The notes: generated from the letters alone by a model not told the origin. DNA of 64,000 nt from Legionella sp. 515359 (GCA_025941565.1 JAPCYN010000005.1:1-64000), one strand, 5' to 3'; positions 17,778-31,851 are shown, numbered from the stretch's first letter. Numbers and translations: made by a program.

Positions 17778-17955
17778 CCATTAAGTTAAGGAATTTAATT
17801 TTACCCCTACGTTCCGCGGCTTGTTCCTGAATCTTCTACACATCGCTGAAAAACCAGTCCAGCTCGATTCCAACGGGGCGTCGGCACCGATGTGATCAAG
17901 AGACTGGGCATGTCTGCAGGACGTAGGTACACACAGTTATCCCTTAACTTAATGG
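17778..17955. mobile_element. MITE-like element with perfect 14-bp terminal inverted repeats
   Basis: ccattaagttaagg at 17778-17791 is matched by its exact reverse complement ccttaacttaatgg at 17942-17955, bounding 178 bp with no open frame. A second inner pair of arms (cctacgttcc near 17806 and ggacgtagg ending at 17927) and a gatgtgatcaagagac motif shared with 3671-3686 lie inside. It occupies the only long gap (261 bp) of the efflux operon, between MFP and pump genes. This structure is that of a small non-autonomous element; no transposase is visible. Confidence 0.6.
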
Positions 17956-17988
17956 CAGTGGAACGACACCAATGCCGTCACCTCTAAA

Positions 17989-19170
17989 TTAATGTTTGGC
18001 ATCCCCTTTACCTTTGGTTTGGGTCGTTTGTTCACGCGGCGCCACTTTATTACCCGGAGTCGCATTTTGAAGGCCATCAATAATTACCTTGTCTTGGGCC
18101 GCAAGTCCGGTGGCCACCGCACGCACTCCATTTTCCACACTGCCCAGTGTTACCCTTTTCGTCACTACGACATCGTTGTTATCTACAGTCAACACGTAAG
18201 AGCCGATTTGATCATAAAGGATCGCGGTATCAGGTACAGTTAATTGCTTTTTAGGTTTGGTTATTGCAATTCGCACTTGCACAAAGAGCCCCGGTACAAA
18301 AATATAATTTTTATTTTGTAAAATCGCGCGAAGCTCCATAGTACCTGTAGATGCATTAAGTCCTGTATTAACAAAATCCAGTGTTGCCTTGTACTTGACC
18401 TTGGGATCCGTTTGTAAGCTGACCTCAATAGGTACCTGATTAATGTCTTCAGGCTTAAATCCTCGAGCACGAGCGGCTGCACGCAAATTGAGTAAATCAA
18501 TCTCATTGAGATTAAAATAAACATAGATGGGATCAATTTGCTCTATCGTTGCTAAATTTGTGGCTTCGCCGTGGCCAACAAGATTTCCGACATCAACCAA
18601 ATGCCGACCAATTCGGCCATCAAATGGAGCTGATATATGTGTGTAGCTGTAATTAATCGCCGCGTTTATCTCATCGGCTTCTGCTTTATCAAGCTCTGCA
18701 GCAATCTCCAGGGTTTTGGCATACCATTTTTCAACTTCATTTAGAGAGGTAGCGTGTTCCTTATACATTCGCTGTTGGCGTGCATATTCAGATTTGTTAT
18801 AGACGAGAGATGCTTTTCCTGCAGTGACAGTGGCCTTAGCCGCTCTAAGTTTTTCAAAATAGGGTTCGGGCTGAATGACGAACAGCTCTTTTCCTTTTTT
18901 AACAAAAGTTCCGTCAACAAACTCGATTGAATCCAGATAACCTTCAACACGTGCAACCAGGTTAACCGAATTATAAGCGACGGTATTACCTGTTTGAGTC
19001 ACATATTCAGCCATTTCTGCGAGCTTTGGCTGTTGCACTACAACCTTCGGTGTGGGGATGGCTGGTGCTTTACTTTTGCCAAAAAAATGCGACATCAAAT
19101 AGATGAGCAGTAAAATAGCAACAGCTATCCCTGCAATTTTGACTGATTTTGAATCTCTATTAAAGTTCAT
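17989..19170 (-). CDS. RND efflux membrane-fusion (periplasmic adaptor) protein
   Basis: From the ATG at 19170 the product is 393 residues; an in-frame TTG at 19200 would add 10. The N-terminus has one membrane anchor (IAGIAVAILLLIYLM) rather than a lipobox. It is followed by the barrel-sandwich/lipoyl half-motifs (VARVEGYLDSIEF and APFDGRIGRHLVDVGNLV) that bracket the alpha-hairpin, then beta-barrel and membrane-proximal domains. It bridges the RND pump and the outer-membrane channel in the periplasm. The C-terminal 20 residues are polar (TTQTKGKGDAKH). The TTG start has a slightly better purine run upstream (gagaag), so the start is not certain. It lies between the outer-membrane factor and the pump genes in one operon. 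Confidence 0.92.
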   Translation of the reverse strand: MNFNRDSKSVKIAGIAVAILLLIYLMSHFFGKSKAPAIPTPKVVVQQPKLAEMAEYVTQTGNTVAYNSVNLVARVEGYLDSIEFVDGTFVKKGKELFVIQPEPYFEKLRAAKATVTAGKASLVYNKSEYARQQRMYKEHATSLNEVEKWYAKTLEIAAELDKAEADEINAAINYSYTHISAPFDGRIGRHLVDVGNLVGHGEATNLATIEQIDPIYVYFNLNEIDLLNLRAAARARGFKPEDINQVPIEVSLQTDPKVKYKATLDFVNTGLNASTGTMELRAILQNKNYIFVPGLFVQVRIAITKPKKQLTVPDTAILYDQIGSYVLTVDNNDVVVTKRVTLGSVENGVRAVATGLAAQDKVIIDGLQNATPGNKVAPREQTTQTKGKGDAKH

Positions 19171-19227
19171 ACCCAATACCGTTTTATTTAATTTTTCCAA
19201 AAGTACTCTTCTCTACCCTCACCCCTG

Positions 19228-19253
19228 CCCCTCTCTCGATAACGGGAGAGGGG
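19228..19253. repeat. Intercistronic hairpin (gggagagggg-type)
   Basis: cccctctctcg and cgggagagggg pair over 11 bp with one G-U around an ataa loop, between the outer-membrane factor and adaptor genes. Similar accctcacccc...ggagagggg sequences are common dispersed elements in proteobacteria. Inside an operon it could partly terminate transcription or stabilise mRNA. Confidence 0.55.
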
Positions 19254-19286
19254 ATTTTCTTTTCATCTGCCACTTAGTAAATTCAT

Positions 19287-20843
19287 CTACCACTTAGGTA
19301 AATAAAGCTCTTTTACTTTTTCTTTCTTAGTTCGAGGAGGCTGATGATTTTGTTGCTTGAGCAAAGTACCCCAATTTGTGCGTGCAGCCATTTCCGCTTT
19401 TATTTGTTGTGGAACCACATCATTAGGACCTCGAATTTCCCAACCACCACCAAGCGCACGATAAAGAGAAACTAATGCCAGGGGAATATTCGCTTGGGCG
19501 TTAACAAGCGACGTCTGCACGCTTAATTGTTGCTGCTCCGCATTCAATACCGGAGTAAAATCCACTTCACCGTTAATATATCGGACTATTGCCAATTTTA
19601 ATGTTTTAGTGGCCGCCTTATTTGCTTGGGTTAAGGAGCGCTCCGCTTTTTTTGCCTCAATATAGGATGTAATACTATTTTGAACTTCTTGTTGTGCTTT
19701 TAGTACCAAATTAACATAGCTTAATACGGACTGTTGGAATACAGCATCCTGCGCCCGCACCGCATTGGTAATCTGCCCGTAGTTAAGGATTGGCCAATTC
19801 AAGGTTGGGCCCGCGGTTATTGAGCGATTTGACCATTGGAAAAGATCTGCGAGTGAGTTTTGACCAATCGTGTTTGAAGAAAAAACAAAAGTACCATTTA
19901 ACGCAAAGGAGGGGAAAAGGTTTGCTTTTGTTGCACCAATTTTGGCGGATTGTGCGATAGCCTCTAAACGGGCTTGATGAATATCCGGTCGTCGCGCTAA
20001 TGTTTCTCTAGGAATTCCCACGGCTACAGTAGAAGGCGCTTTAGGAATACCCTTGCTTTTCTTTAGTACTCCATCAACACCATTCGGCACAGTGCCTAAC
20101 AAAAGAGCCAAGGCATTCTTTTGCTGCTCTAAACTGCTTTTTAGAGGAGGAAGAGATGCTTCCGTCTGTGACAGCTCGGTCTGAGCCTGCTCGACATCCA
20201 TGAGGTTTGTTTGACCTGCATTGTATCGCGCTTTGGCTATTTTTAATCCCTCTTTTTGCACTACGATATTGGCGTTGGTTACCTTGATCTGTGCCTCATA
20301 AGTGCGAATTTGGATGTATGTACTGGCAACGTCGGCGGTAAGTGTAACCAACGCATTATCATAAGCTGCGAGGGAAGAGAGAAATGTCGCATCATTGGCC
20401 TGAATTGCTCGACGATATTTACCCCAAAAATCAATTTCCCAATTCGCGGTAAAACCCAAGGATAAGGTTTCAAAAGAGGAAGGCAAAACGGATTGCAGTT
20501 CACTCCCACCCAGTTCAACATAGGTGAAATTGCCCGTCGCTGCTTGTTGCTGTGGATACAACTGGCCAACCGATTGCGCCAATAAGGCCCGAGTTTGTAA
20601 CACCCTTACCCCTGCACTCTGGACAGACAAATTGTTGTGATAGCCTTGATAAATTAATGAAGTCAGTACGGGGTCATGGAAAACCTGCCACCATTTTGTC
20701 GTTTTAAATGGCGCTTCTTTTACCGTTGCATCCTTTTTTGGCCAATGCGCAGCAACTGGTTTTTTCGGCTCTTTATAATTAGGGCCGACCATAAAACAGG
20801 CGCTAAGTAACAGGCATGCGGCAAAGGTAAAAATTTTTAACAT
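19287..20843 (-). CDS. RND efflux outer-membrane factor lipoprotein (TolC/OprM/NodT type)
   Basis: I place the start at the ATG 20843 (518 residues), because MLKIFTFAACLLLSAC is a complete lipoprotein signal with lipobox LSAC and Cys16; the TTG 24 bases upstream would only add a charged leader. The PNYKEPKKP segment after the Cys is the typical start of mature OprM-like proteins. The rest consists of two TolC-type repeats of long alpha-hairpins with outer-membrane beta strands, including the ETLARRPDIHQARLEA block conserved in this family. Three of these would form the exit duct for the pump encoded downstream. It is the first gene of the three-gene operon, and its promoter must lie in 20844-21064. 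Confidence 0.93.
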   Translation of the reverse strand: MLKIFTFAACLLLSACFMVGPNYKEPKKPVAAHWPKKDATVKEAPFKTTKWWQVFHDPVLTSLIYQGYHNNLSVQSAGVRVLQTRALLAQSVGQLYPQQQAATGNFTYVELGGSELQSVLPSSFETLSLGFTANWEIDFWGKYRRAIQANDATFLSSLAAYDNALVTLTADVASTYIQIRTYEAQIKVTNANIVVQKEGLKIAKARYNAGQTNLMDVEQAQTELSQTEASLPPLKSSLEQQKNALALLLGTVPNGVDGVLKKSKGIPKAPSTVAVGIPRETLARRPDIHQARLEAIAQSAKIGATKANLFPSFALNGTFVFSSNTIGQNSLADLFQWSNRSITAGPTLNWPILNYGQITNAVRAQDAVFQQSVLSYVNLVLKAQQEVQNSITSYIEAKKAERSLTQANKAATKTLKLAIVRYINGEVDFTPVLNAEQQQLSVQTSLVNAQANIPLALVSLYRALGGGWEIRGPNDVVPQQIKAEMAARTNWGTLLKQQNHQPPRTKKEKVKELYLPKW

Positions 20844-20964
20844 GGGTGCTAAGATTTCCCTATCCAAACTATTTTTTCCATTATTGGAAATGACTTTAGC
20901 TTCTTACTTCAAGAACTTTATCACTACTCTGAATTATTTGATAGATCATTAAATTAATATTCAA

Positions 20965-21060
20965 AATAACGTGCAGGCTGAACGAAGTACAGCAGAATCC
21001 AGATTAACCAAGTAAAAAATCCCGGGTTACGGCTGCGCTTTCACCTTCACCCAGGCTACA
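20965..21060. repeat. REP-like intergenic repeat, copy 6
   Basis: The segment from caggctgaacgaag to ttcacccaggctac has an inverted half on each side and resembles the 33641-33710 and 14385-14505 copies. It lies just downstream of the parC stop and upstream of the efflux operon. Confidence 0.5.
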
Positions 21061-21064
21061 AAAA

Positions 21065-23317
21065 CTATTCAGCGGTAATGACTTGCAATTGAGTTACATT
21101 TTGCAAACCACGTGGCAAACGATTACCCCGACGTCCACGCTCACCTTTATAATGCTCGAGATCAGCGCCTTTCAAGGTAAAATGCCGTTTACCCGCATGT
21201 ACTGTGAGTGAATCATCAGCAGAGAGCACTTGCAAATCAATCACATACTCTTCACGTGATGCGGCTTTAGCAGAGGGAATACCAATTAATTTATTTCCCT
21301 TCCCACGAGATAATTCAGGTACTTCCCTGGCAGAAAAAATGAGTAACCGACCCACGCTGGTAGCACAGGCAATAAACAGCTCATCATGTTTGGGCACGAT
21401 GCGCGGCGACAAAAGCTGACTGGATTCAGGCAGCTTAATACAAGCCTTGCCGTTGCGATTTTTCACATACAGATCGCCTATCTTAGCAATAAAACCATAT
21501 CCCGCGTCGCAGGCGAGTAATACCAACTGTTCTGGCTCGCCTCCAACTACTGCTTCGAATAATGCACCTTCAGCGGGATTAAGCTTTCCAGTCAATGGTT
21601 CTCCTTGTCCTCGTGCTGAGGGCAACACATGACCAGGCAAAGAATAAACCTTGCCTTCGCTATCAAAAAAGAGAATTTGCTGGTTTGAGCGTGCCATGGC
21701 TTGCGCTTTAAATTCATCGCCTGCTTTATAACTTAGTTCGCTCCCGACAACATCATAACCTTTGGCTGCCCGTATCCAGCCTTTTTTGGAGAGTACTACA
21801 GTAATGGGCTCATTGGGTAAAATATCTTCTTCTTTTAATGCTTGTGATTCTTGGCGGGCAATAATTGGTGAGCGACGTGCATCACCAAACGTGTCTCGGT
21901 CTTTAATAATTTCTTCTTTAACCAAAGCTTTTAATCGGTGCTCCGAGGCTAAAGTATTTTGTAGATTATCGCGTTCAGCGCAAAGCTCATCCATCTCGCC
22001 ACGTATCTTTATCTCTTCCAGTTTCGCCAAATGACGCAACTTCATTTCTAAAATCGCTTCTGCTTGACGATCACTAAGATTAAAACGAGCCATTAATCCT
22101 TGCTTGGGTTGTTCATGCTCACGAATGATCGCAATGACTTCATCGATGTTCAGATAAGCAATCAGTAACCCTTCAAGCACATGAATGCGATCCAGTACTT
22201 TTGCCAGACGATATTCCAGACGTCGTCTTACTACCGTTAATCGATAAGACAACCATTCCGTTAGGATATCCCGTAAATTTTTTACCCTTGGTCTGCCATC
22301 AAGCCCTATCATATTGAAATTAACGCGATAACTTCGTTCCAAATCGGTAGTTGCAAATAAATGCGACATCAAGCCTTCTGCATCAACTCGATTTGAACGA
22401 GGAATAATGACCAACCGTGTAGGATGTTCATGATCGGATTCATCACGCAAATCCTCCACCATCGGCAGTTTTTTCTGTTGCATCTGCAGCGCGATTTGTT
22501 CTATTACTTTGGCACCAGATACCTGATAAGGCAGAGCAGTGATTACTATATTTTGTTTTTCCTGATTATAAACAGCCCGCATTTTAATTGAACCATTACC
22601 TGTTGCGTACATACTGGCAATTGCTTCCGGCGGAGTAATTATTTCAGCTTCGGTTGGAAAATCAGGCCCCTTAATGTGCTGAGTAATTGCTGCTAAATCT
22701 GCTTGTGGATTATCCAGTAAATGCACGCAGGCGTTAGCTACCTCCGTTAAGTTATGCGGCAAAATATCTGAAGCCATACCCACTGCAATACCTGTTGCAC
22801 CATTTAATAATATATTAGGTAAGCGAGCTGGCAGTAATGAGGGTTCTTGTAATGTTCCATCAAAATTGTCAACCCAATCTACAGTACCTTGTAATAACTC
22901 TGAAAGTAATACTTCTGCATAAGGAGATAATCGGGCCTCAGTATAACGCATGGCAGCAAAAGATTTGGGATCATCTGGAGACCCCCAGTTTCCTTGGCCA
23001 TCAACAAAGGGATAACGGTAGGAAAACGGTTGTGCCATTAATACCATGGCCTCATAACATGCGCTGTCTCCATGAGGATGGAATTTACCCAGCACATCCC
23101 CAACCGTACGTGCTGATTTTTTATATTTGGCAGTAGCTTTCAAACCCAGTTCAGACATCGCGTAAATAATACGTCGCTGCACTGGTTTTAACCCATCTGC
23201 AATATGAGGTAAGGCTCTGTCTAAAATGACGTACATTGAATAATCAAGGTAGGCCTTTTCCGTAAACTCAGTTAATGCTTTTCGCTCTGCTACTTCATTC
23301 ATTGTTTTTTTATTCAT
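21065..23317 (-). CDS. parC: DNA topoisomerase IV subunit A
   Basis: With ParE it forms topoisomerase IV, which decatenates daughter chromosomes. The 750-residue length matches ParC (E. coli 752) and is shorter than GyrA, and the GyrA-type QRRGGKG box is absent. The catalytic Tyr is Tyr125 in [10 protein letters not shown]. The quinolone-determining region reads [12 protein letters not shown] with Ser85 and Glu89, the susceptible residues at the positions of E. coli Ser80 and Glu84. The breakage-reunion domain is followed by a beta-pinwheel C-terminal part. The ATG at 23317 gives the normal N-terminus. The gene stands alone; parE is not in the window. Confidence 0.95.
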   Translation of the reverse strand: MNKKTMNEVAERKALTEFTEKAYLDYSMYVILDRALPHIADGLKPVQRRIIYAMSELGLKATAKYKKSARTVGDVLGKFHPHGDSACYEAMVLMAQPFSYRYPFVDGQGNWGSPDDPKSFAAMRYTEARLSPYAEVLLSELLQGTVDWVDNFDGTLQEPSLLPARLPNILLNGATGIAVGMASDILPHNLTEVANACVHLLDNPQADLAAITQHIKGPDFPTEAEIITPPEAIASMYATGNGSIKMRAVYNQEKQNIVITALPYQVSGAKVIEQIALQMQQKKLPMVEDLRDESDHEHPTRLVIIPRSNRVDAEGLMSHLFATTDLERSYRVNFNMIGLDGRPRVKNLRDILTEWLSYRLTVVRRRLEYRLAKVLDRIHVLEGLLIAYLNIDEVIAIIREHEQPKQGLMARFNLSDRQAEAILEMKLRHLAKLEEIKIRGEMDELCAERDNLQNTLASEHRLKALVKEEIIKDRDTFGDARRSPIIARQESQALKEEDILPNEPITVVLSKKGWIRAAKGYDVVGSELSYKAGDEFKAQAMARSNQQILFFDSEGKVYSLPGHVLPSARGQGEPLTGKLNPAEGALFEAVVGGEPEQLVLLACDAGYGFIAKIGDLYVKNRNGKACIKLPESSQLLSPRIVPKHDELFIACATSVGRLLIFSAREVPELSRGKGNKLIGIPSAKAASREEYVIDLQVLSADDSLTVHAGKRHFTLKGADLEHYKGERGRRGNRLPRGLQNVTQLQVITAE

Positions 23318-23845
23318 GAAATTAATAATTACTATTTAACCATCGTGGTGCTCTATTGCAAAGTAATTTTAACAGAGTCGGCATCGTGTCAGATAGAGAA
23401 ACGGCGAATAAATTGTGAATAACTTTGTATATGTCTGTAACGAAACATACAGTCCACACGTAACCAATTGAAAATTAAACGATTTTAAAATTTGTCGTTT
23501 TTTAAATCAGTTCCACCCTGTGGATAACCTTGTGTATTATTAGCCAATAAAAATGCTAAGTTCTTGTAAATAATATTGAAAACTATTTTCATCAGTGTCA
23601 TTAAAATTTTTAGGCTTAATTTTTCCTGTTAAAGAAAATTCATAGTATTCGACTCGTTGCACTATATCTTGATGTTTGAGCCGCCGTATTGGAGTTTTGA
23701 CTATTAAGAGATTATCACTGCTCTATCGTCTATTTAATGAGGGTTTGTACTTTAGATTTTTGAACAACTTAATATTAATTTTGAATTAGAGCTTCCTTCG
23801 TACAAAAGAACAACGATGATGAAAGAAGCTCTAAAAAATGAATTA
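23318..23845. other. 528-bp AT-rich intergenic region between parC and atpC
   Basis: I find no open frame of useful length here. It holds the parC promoter region. A consensus DnaA box on the minus strand (tgtggataa, 23519-23527) lies about 200 bp upstream of parC, with a looser ttgtgaataac near 23410. A small structured RNA cannot be excluded by eye. Confidence 0.5.
23787..23833 (-). terminator. Hairpin downstream of the ATP synthase operon
   Basis: tagagcttccttc and gaaagaagctcta pair over 13 bp with one G-U and a loop of about 21 nt, right after the atpC stop on the minus strand. No U-tract follows on that strand, so it may be a weak or Rho-assisted terminator. Confidence 0.4.
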
Positions 23846-24268
23846 CTACTTAATTATTTTTCTAACTTTTTGAATCGCACGAATTTGCGCAACAGCACGT
23901 GCTAATTCTGCGGTAGCAACTGAATAATCCATCTCACCACCTTTGCCTGCCATCGCAGCCTCAGCTTGAGCCTTAGCAGCCAGTACAGCAGCTTCATCGA
24001 GATGATCCGCGCGCTCAGCCACATCAGCAAGTATCGTGACGCTGTTAGGTTGTATTTCCAGCATTCCACCTTGAACGTAGTAAATTTCTTGGTGGCCACC
24101 AGGCAATGTAAGCCTCACTTCGCCTGGTTTTAGAATTGTAAGCAAAGGGGCATGACCGGCTGTGATACCTATTTCGCCTAATTCTCCAGAGGCAACAACC
24201 ATTTCCACCAAACCGGAGAATATTTCATGTTCGGCACTAACAATATCTAAGTGCGTTGTTCTAGTCAT
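23846..24268 (-). CDS. atpC: ATP synthase F1 epsilon subunit
   Basis: This 140-residue central-stalk subunit couples rotation to catalysis and can inhibit ATP hydrolysis. The N-terminal beta-sandwich contains GEIGITAGHAPLLTILKPGE, the family hallmark, followed by a C-terminal two-helix domain. It is the last gene of the operon, 11 bp after atpD. Confidence 0.95.
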   Translation of the reverse strand: MTRTTHLDIVSAEHEIFSGLVEMVVASGELGEIGITAGHAPLLTILKPGEVRLTLPGGHQEIYYVQGGMLEIQPNSVTILADVAERADHLDEAAVLAAKAQAEAAMAGKGGEMDYSVATAELARAVAQIRAIQKVRKIIK

Positions 24269-24279
24269 ATTTGCTTACC

Positions 24280-26534
<2,255 letters not shown>

Positions 26535-26558
26535 AATCTCACTTCGCCTTAAATTGAC

Positions 26559-28112
26559 TTACCAACTTGCTGTACGTTTAAAGTCCTCTACAGCTTTTTT
26601 CAATTTTGCTTCAATGTCATTATCGTAAGCACCCGCTTCATTGATCAGTTGCAACAGATCAGGATGTGAGGTACGCATATAGTCATGTAATGACGCTTCA
26701 AATGAAGCAACTTCATTTACAGGTACATCATCCAAATAACCTTTTTCAACAACAAACAATGCCGTACCCATTTCTGCAACAGATAATGGAGAATATTGTT
26801 TTTGTTTCATCAGTTCGGTAATTCGTTGACCGCGCTCTAACTGCTTACGTGTTGCATCATCAAGATCAGAAGCAAATTGTGAAAACGCTTCCAATTCACG
26901 GAATTGAGCCAATGCCAAACGAGTACCACCACCCAATTTTTTCATGATTTTAGTTTGCGCAGCACCACCAACCCGTGATACAGAAAGACCTGAGTTAATT
27001 GCTGGTCTTACACCTGAGTTGAATAAATCCACATCAAGGAAAATCTGGCCATCGGTAATGGAAATAACGTTCGTTGGAACGAATGCTGATACGTCACCCG
27101 CTTGAGTTTCAATAATCGGCAATGCAGTTAATGATCCGGTTTTTCCTTTAACTTCGCCATTAGTCAGTTTTTCTACTTCTGCAGCATTAATACGCGCTGC
27201 TCTTTCTAACAAACGAGAATGCAAATAGAAAATATCACCAGGATAAGCTTCACGACCAGGAGGTCTTCTTAGCAATAATGAAATTTGTCGATAAGCCCAG
27301 GCTTGCTTGGTTAAGTCATCATAAACAATTAATGCATCTTCGCCGCGTTCCATGAAGTACTCACCCATGGTACAACCAGCATAAGGTGCAATAAATTGCA
27401 ATGCGGCTGAGTCAGACGCACCGGCAACTACTACGATCGTGTGCTCTAAAGCGCCATGCTCTTCAAGTTTGCGCACTATTGCCGCAACAGATGACGCTTT
27501 TTGACCCACTGCCACATACACACACTTAACGCCTGTGCCTTTCTGGTTAATGATCGCATCAATTGCAATCGCTGTTTTTCCAGTTTGGCGGTCACCAATA
27601 ATCAGCTCACGCTGTCCACAGCCAACAGGAATCATCGCATCAATCGCTTTTAATCCTGTTTGTACGGGTTGGTCTACCGATTTACGGGCAATAACACCAG
27701 GAGCTACTTTTTCTATTGGAGACATTTTTGCCGCTTCAATTGGGCCTTTACCATCAATTGGATTACCCAGAGCGTCGACAACACGACCCAAAAGCCCGTT
27801 TCCAACAGGAACTTCAAGAATACGGCCAGTACATTTACCTTTTTGACCCTCTGCCAAGGATGAATACTCACCAAGAACAACTGCACCCACTGAATCTCTT
27901 TCAAGGTTAAGTGCAAGACCATAAATACCGCCGGGGAACTCTATCATCTCTCCAGCCATTACATCTTCAAGGCCATGCAAACTCACAACACCGTCTTTCA
28001 AACTGACAATAGTACCTTCATTTTGTGATTCAGATGCTACACTAAAGTGTTCTATTTTCTTTCTGAGTAATTCACTGATTTCAGAAGGATTTAACGCTAC
28101 TTGTTCTGACAT
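26559..28112 (-). CDS. atpA: ATP synthase F1 alpha subunit
   Basis: This is the non-catalytic nucleotide-binding subunit (517 residues). It shows the Walker A GDRQTGKT, the VYVAVGQK block, and the SISDGQ-type stretch [10 protein letters not shown] with the downstream [12 protein letters not shown] signature containing the arginine finger. The N-terminal region that contacts delta is present ([14 protein letters not shown]). Neighbours are atpH upstream and atpG downstream. Confidence 0.98.
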   Translation of the reverse strand: MSEQVALNPSEISELLRKKIEHFSVASESQNEGTIVSLKDGVVSLHGLEDVMAGEMIEFPGGIYGLALNLERDSVGAVVLGEYSSLAEGQKGKCTGRILEVPVGNGLLGRVVDALGNPIDGKGPIEAAKMSPIEKVAPGVIARKSVDQPVQTGLKAIDAMIPVGCGQRELIIGDRQTGKTAIAIDAIINQKGTGVKCVYVAVGQKASSVAAIVRKLEEHGALEHTIVVVAGASDSAALQFIAPYAGCTMGEYFMERGEDALIVYDDLTKQAWAYRQISLLLRRPPGREAYPGDIFYLHSRLLERAARINAAEVEKLTNGEVKGKTGSLTALPIIETQAGDVSAFVPTNVISITDGQIFLDVDLFNSGVRPAINSGLSVSRVGGAAQTKIMKKLGGGTRLALAQFRELEAFSQFASDLDDATRKQLERGQRITELMKQKQYSPLSVAEMGTALFVVEKGYLDDVPVNEVASFEASLHDYMRTSHPDLLQLINEAGAYDNDIEAKLKKAVEDFKRTASW

Positions 28113-28129
28113 GGAAACTATCCTCTAAA

Positions 28130-28672
28130 TTATGCGGCCAATTCGGTACTAAGCTTATTAAGCTTGCCACGAACTGAACCATCTATAACTAAATCGCCCG
28201 CTCGAATTATTGCTCCACCAAGCAAGGAAGGATCAATACTGATTTTTAACGAGACCTTGCGCTGCAAGCGCTGACTTAATGATTCGATTAATCGCTGTTG
28301 TTGTGCATTTGATAAATCAGAATAACTGCTTACATCAACGCTCAGAGTTTTTTCTTGCTCTGCACGATGTGCTTCATAGAGCGCATAAATCTCGGGTAGC
28401 AACATCAATCTTTTATTTGTAGCCAGTAAGATGATTAAATTGTTTAATGGCTTGTTTTCATTTGATTTTGCACCGATTGCTGCTTGCAGCAACTCGATAT
28501 GTTGCGCTACAGTTGTTGCTGGATTAGCAATAAACTTCTCAGCTTCAGGCATCAACACCGCTTGTGCAAGATTCGTCAAATGCGCTGACCACTCAGCTAA
28601 TTTTTTTTCCCCTAAAGCATATTCAAAAATTGCTTTGGCATAGGGTCTGGCTATGGTGGTACTATCAGACAT
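28130..28672 (-). CDS. atpH: ATP synthase F1 delta subunit
   Basis: This 180-residue stator protein links F1 to the b subunits. The N-terminal helical bundle starts with [13 protein letters not shown], the conserved delta/OSCP opening. The C-terminal part has [20 protein letters not shown], also diagnostic. It begins 1 bp after atpF ends, suggesting translational coupling. Confidence 0.97.
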   Translation of the reverse strand: MSDSTTIARPYAKAIFEYALGEKKLAEWSAHLTNLAQAVLMPEAEKFIANPATTVAQHIELLQAAIGAKSNENKPLNNLIILLATNKRLMLLPEIYALYEAHRAEQEKTLSVDVSSYSDLSNAQQQRLIESLSQRLQRKVSLKISIDPSLLGGAIIRAGDLVIDGSVRGKLNKLSTELAA

Positions 28673-28673
28673 T

Positions 28674-29144
28674 TTAAATCTCTTCTATCAAGTTATCTAA
28701 CAATGCAGTATTTGCCTTAGCATCAATTTCGCGCATCAAAATTTTCTCAGCACCAGTTATTGCTAAGCTTGCCACTTGTTTACGCAACTCATCTTTTGCA
28801 TGATTGACCTGTTGCTGTAATTGCTCTTGTGCCATTTTCACTTGCATTTGTGCTTCATGTTTTGCGGCTTCTTTAGCTTCTTCGATTATTTGCGCCGCAC
28901 GCTTATTTGCTTTTTCAATAATATCAGATGATTGAATTTTAGCTTGCTTTAATTCATCTTTCACTCGATGCTGCGCCAGCTCTAATTCTTTTCGACCACG
29001 TTCAGCAGCAGCTAGACCATCAGCAATTTTGTCCTGTCTTTCTTCCATAGCTTTTGCTAATGGAGGCCATACCAGTTTCATGGTAAACAAAACAAAAGCT
29101 GCAAAAACGAGCATTTGTACAATTAATGTTAAATTAATTTCCAC
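28674..29144 (-). CDS. atpF: ATP synthase F0 b subunit
   Basis: This 156-residue peripheral-stalk subunit has one N-terminal membrane helix ([23 protein letters not shown]) and a long charged coiled coil rich in Ala, Lys, Glu and Gln. The length and the KLVWPP motif match the gammaproteobacterial b subunit. Two copies would form the stator. It sits between atpE and atpH. Confidence 0.97.
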   Translation of the reverse strand: MEINLTLIVQMLVFAAFVLFTMKLVWPPLAKAMEERQDKIADGLAAAERGRKELELAQHRVKDELKQAKIQSSDIIEKANKRAAQIIEEAKEAAKHEAQMQVKMAQEQLQQQVNHAKDELRKQVASLAITGAEKILMREIDAKANTALLDNLIEEI

Positions 29145-29166
29145 CGTTTAATCTCCTGTAACAATT

Positions 29167-29183
29167 AGGGCGCCTGGCGCCCT
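29167..29183. promoter_or_regulatory. Compact GC hairpin between atpE and atpF
   Basis: agggcgcc and ggcgccct form a perfect 8-bp palindrome with a single central base, in the 51-bp spacer. It is strongly GC-rich for this genome. In the mRNA it lies just after atpE, where it could shield the atpE part from decay; subunit c is needed at about ten copies per complex. Confidence 0.5.
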
Positions 29184-29195
29184 GATTATGTGTTA

Positions 29196-29498
<303 letters not shown>

Positions 29499-29507
29499 TT
29501 AAATCGG

Positions 29508-30729
<1,222 letters not shown>

Positions 30730-30814
30730 ATATTCACCTAAGTTTCATCGCGCGAATTATAAAGCAACCCAAATCAATAATCAATGCCATATTTTATACA
30801 TGCGTGATTCTTTA

Positions 30815-31255
30815 TTACCAATGACCGACATTTGGTGCTGATGCCCAAGGTTCCTGCATGGGTAGCGGCTCTCCTTTTTGCAGCAATTCGATGGAAATAT
30901 TATCAGGTGAGCGAATAAATGCCATATAACCATCTCGAGGAGGTCTATTAATTACAATGCCTGCATTTTTTAATCGTTGACATGTCTCATAGATGTTATC
31001 AACCCGATAGGCTAAATGTCCAAAATTACGTCCTTCTGTATACTCCTCTGGATCCCAGTTATATGTCAGTTCAAGTAATGGTGTTTTAAGTTGTTTTACT
31101 CGATCTAAATCATTAGGCGCTGCCAGGAATACCAGAGTATATCTGTTTTTTTCATGTTCAGAACGGTACGCTTCAATCAACCCTAATTTATTGCAATAAA
31201 AATCAAGTGATTCCTCCAAATTGGAAACTCGAATCATGGTGTGTAAATAATTCAT
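30815..31255 (-). CDS. gloA: Lactoylglutathione lyase (glyoxalase I)-like protein
   Basis: I chose the ATG at 31255 (146 residues) because a strong ribosome site (agggag) lies 7 bp upstream; the longer frame adds 13 unlikely residues. The vicinal-oxygen-chelate fold is complete, with the four metal ligands of glyoxalase I at His5, Glu62, His80 and Glu123. The enzyme converts the methylglyoxal-glutathione hemithioacetal to S-lactoylglutathione. The LELTYNWD and GHLAYRVDN blocks are characteristic. The length is near that of the E. coli Ni/Co-type enzyme plus a short C-terminal extension. It lies alone upstream of the atp operon. Confidence 0.9.
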   Translation of the reverse strand: MNYLHTMIRVSNLEESLDFYCNKLGLIEAYRSEHEKNRYTLVFLAAPNDLDRVKQLKTPLLELTYNWDPEEYTEGRNFGHLAYRVDNIYETCQRLKNAGIVINRPPRDGYMAFIRSPDNISIELLQKGEPLPMQEPWASAPNVGHW

Positions 31256-31533
31256 TCGTTTTCTCCCTAAGCGAACTATTGCGTGTTGATGCAAACAAAA
31301 TTGTTCGAAATTTGAACTTCATACAGTAGATACTTGTCTTTCCGAAAAACCCTAACAGACGGATTATTAATTGTAAATGAGTAGAACGGGACCTTCTATC
31401 CTTTTTATTGCTGTATTTTTTGCGCTCCAGAGCTCAGTTACAATAGATTTTACCGTCTATAATTATAGTGTGGCGCTTATTATCGCACCTCGGGTAATAA
31501 GTAGTGTTTATTAACCTCGCAAAAGGAAAGAAC

Positions 31534-31782
31534 ATGCCTGATAAGATCCAACACACTGCAGCCAGCCTGCAGCAAAAAATGCTCGCTCGTTATAGCGATG
31601 GGATACCTCACAAACATAACAAACATCATCTAGAATATCGGCAACATTGTAGATCTCACCCATGTAATCAATCTAATGGCCTAAGTGAAGAGGAAGAAGG
31701 GTTAAACGGCTCTACGGGATTGTTACGACAGTTTAAATTGAGGAAAATGCGTAAACGACCTGATAAGGGAAGTTTCCATTAA
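31534..31782 (+). CDS. Small His-rich hypothetical protein
   Basis: I choose the ATG at 31534 (82 residues) because aaaagga lies about 7 bp upstream; an ATG 30 bases earlier lacks such a site. I do not recognise the protein. Residues 26-44 hold five His close together plus His38, Cys39, His42 and Cys44, a plausible metal-binding patch, followed by an acidic run (EEEE) and a basic C-terminus. There is no signal peptide. It is flanked by its own promoter space and a strong bidirectional terminator, which supports a real transcription unit. Confidence 0.6.
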   Translation: MPDKIQHTAASLQQKMLARYSDGIPHKHNKHHLEYRQHCRSHPCNQSNGLSEEEEGLNGSTGLLRQFKLRKMRKRPDKGSFH

Positions 31783-31791
31783 AAAGTATGC

Positions 31792-31851
31792 ATCCTAAAA
31801 AAAGCGGTTGGATGGATGCTGTTTGTTTGAATCACGCGCTTTTTTTAGGAT
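31792..31851. terminator. Bidirectional terminator
   Basis: atcctaaaaaaagcg (31792-31806) and cgctttttttaggat (31837-31851) form a perfect 15-bp stem with A7/T7 runs inside, between the convergent His-rich gene and the BON lipoprotein gene. The T run gives a good U-tract in both directions. Confidence 0.75.

Noticed and set aside
21065-23317. GyrA instead of ParC
   Set aside because: At 750 residues it is too short for GyrA and lacks the GyrA box; it fits ParC.
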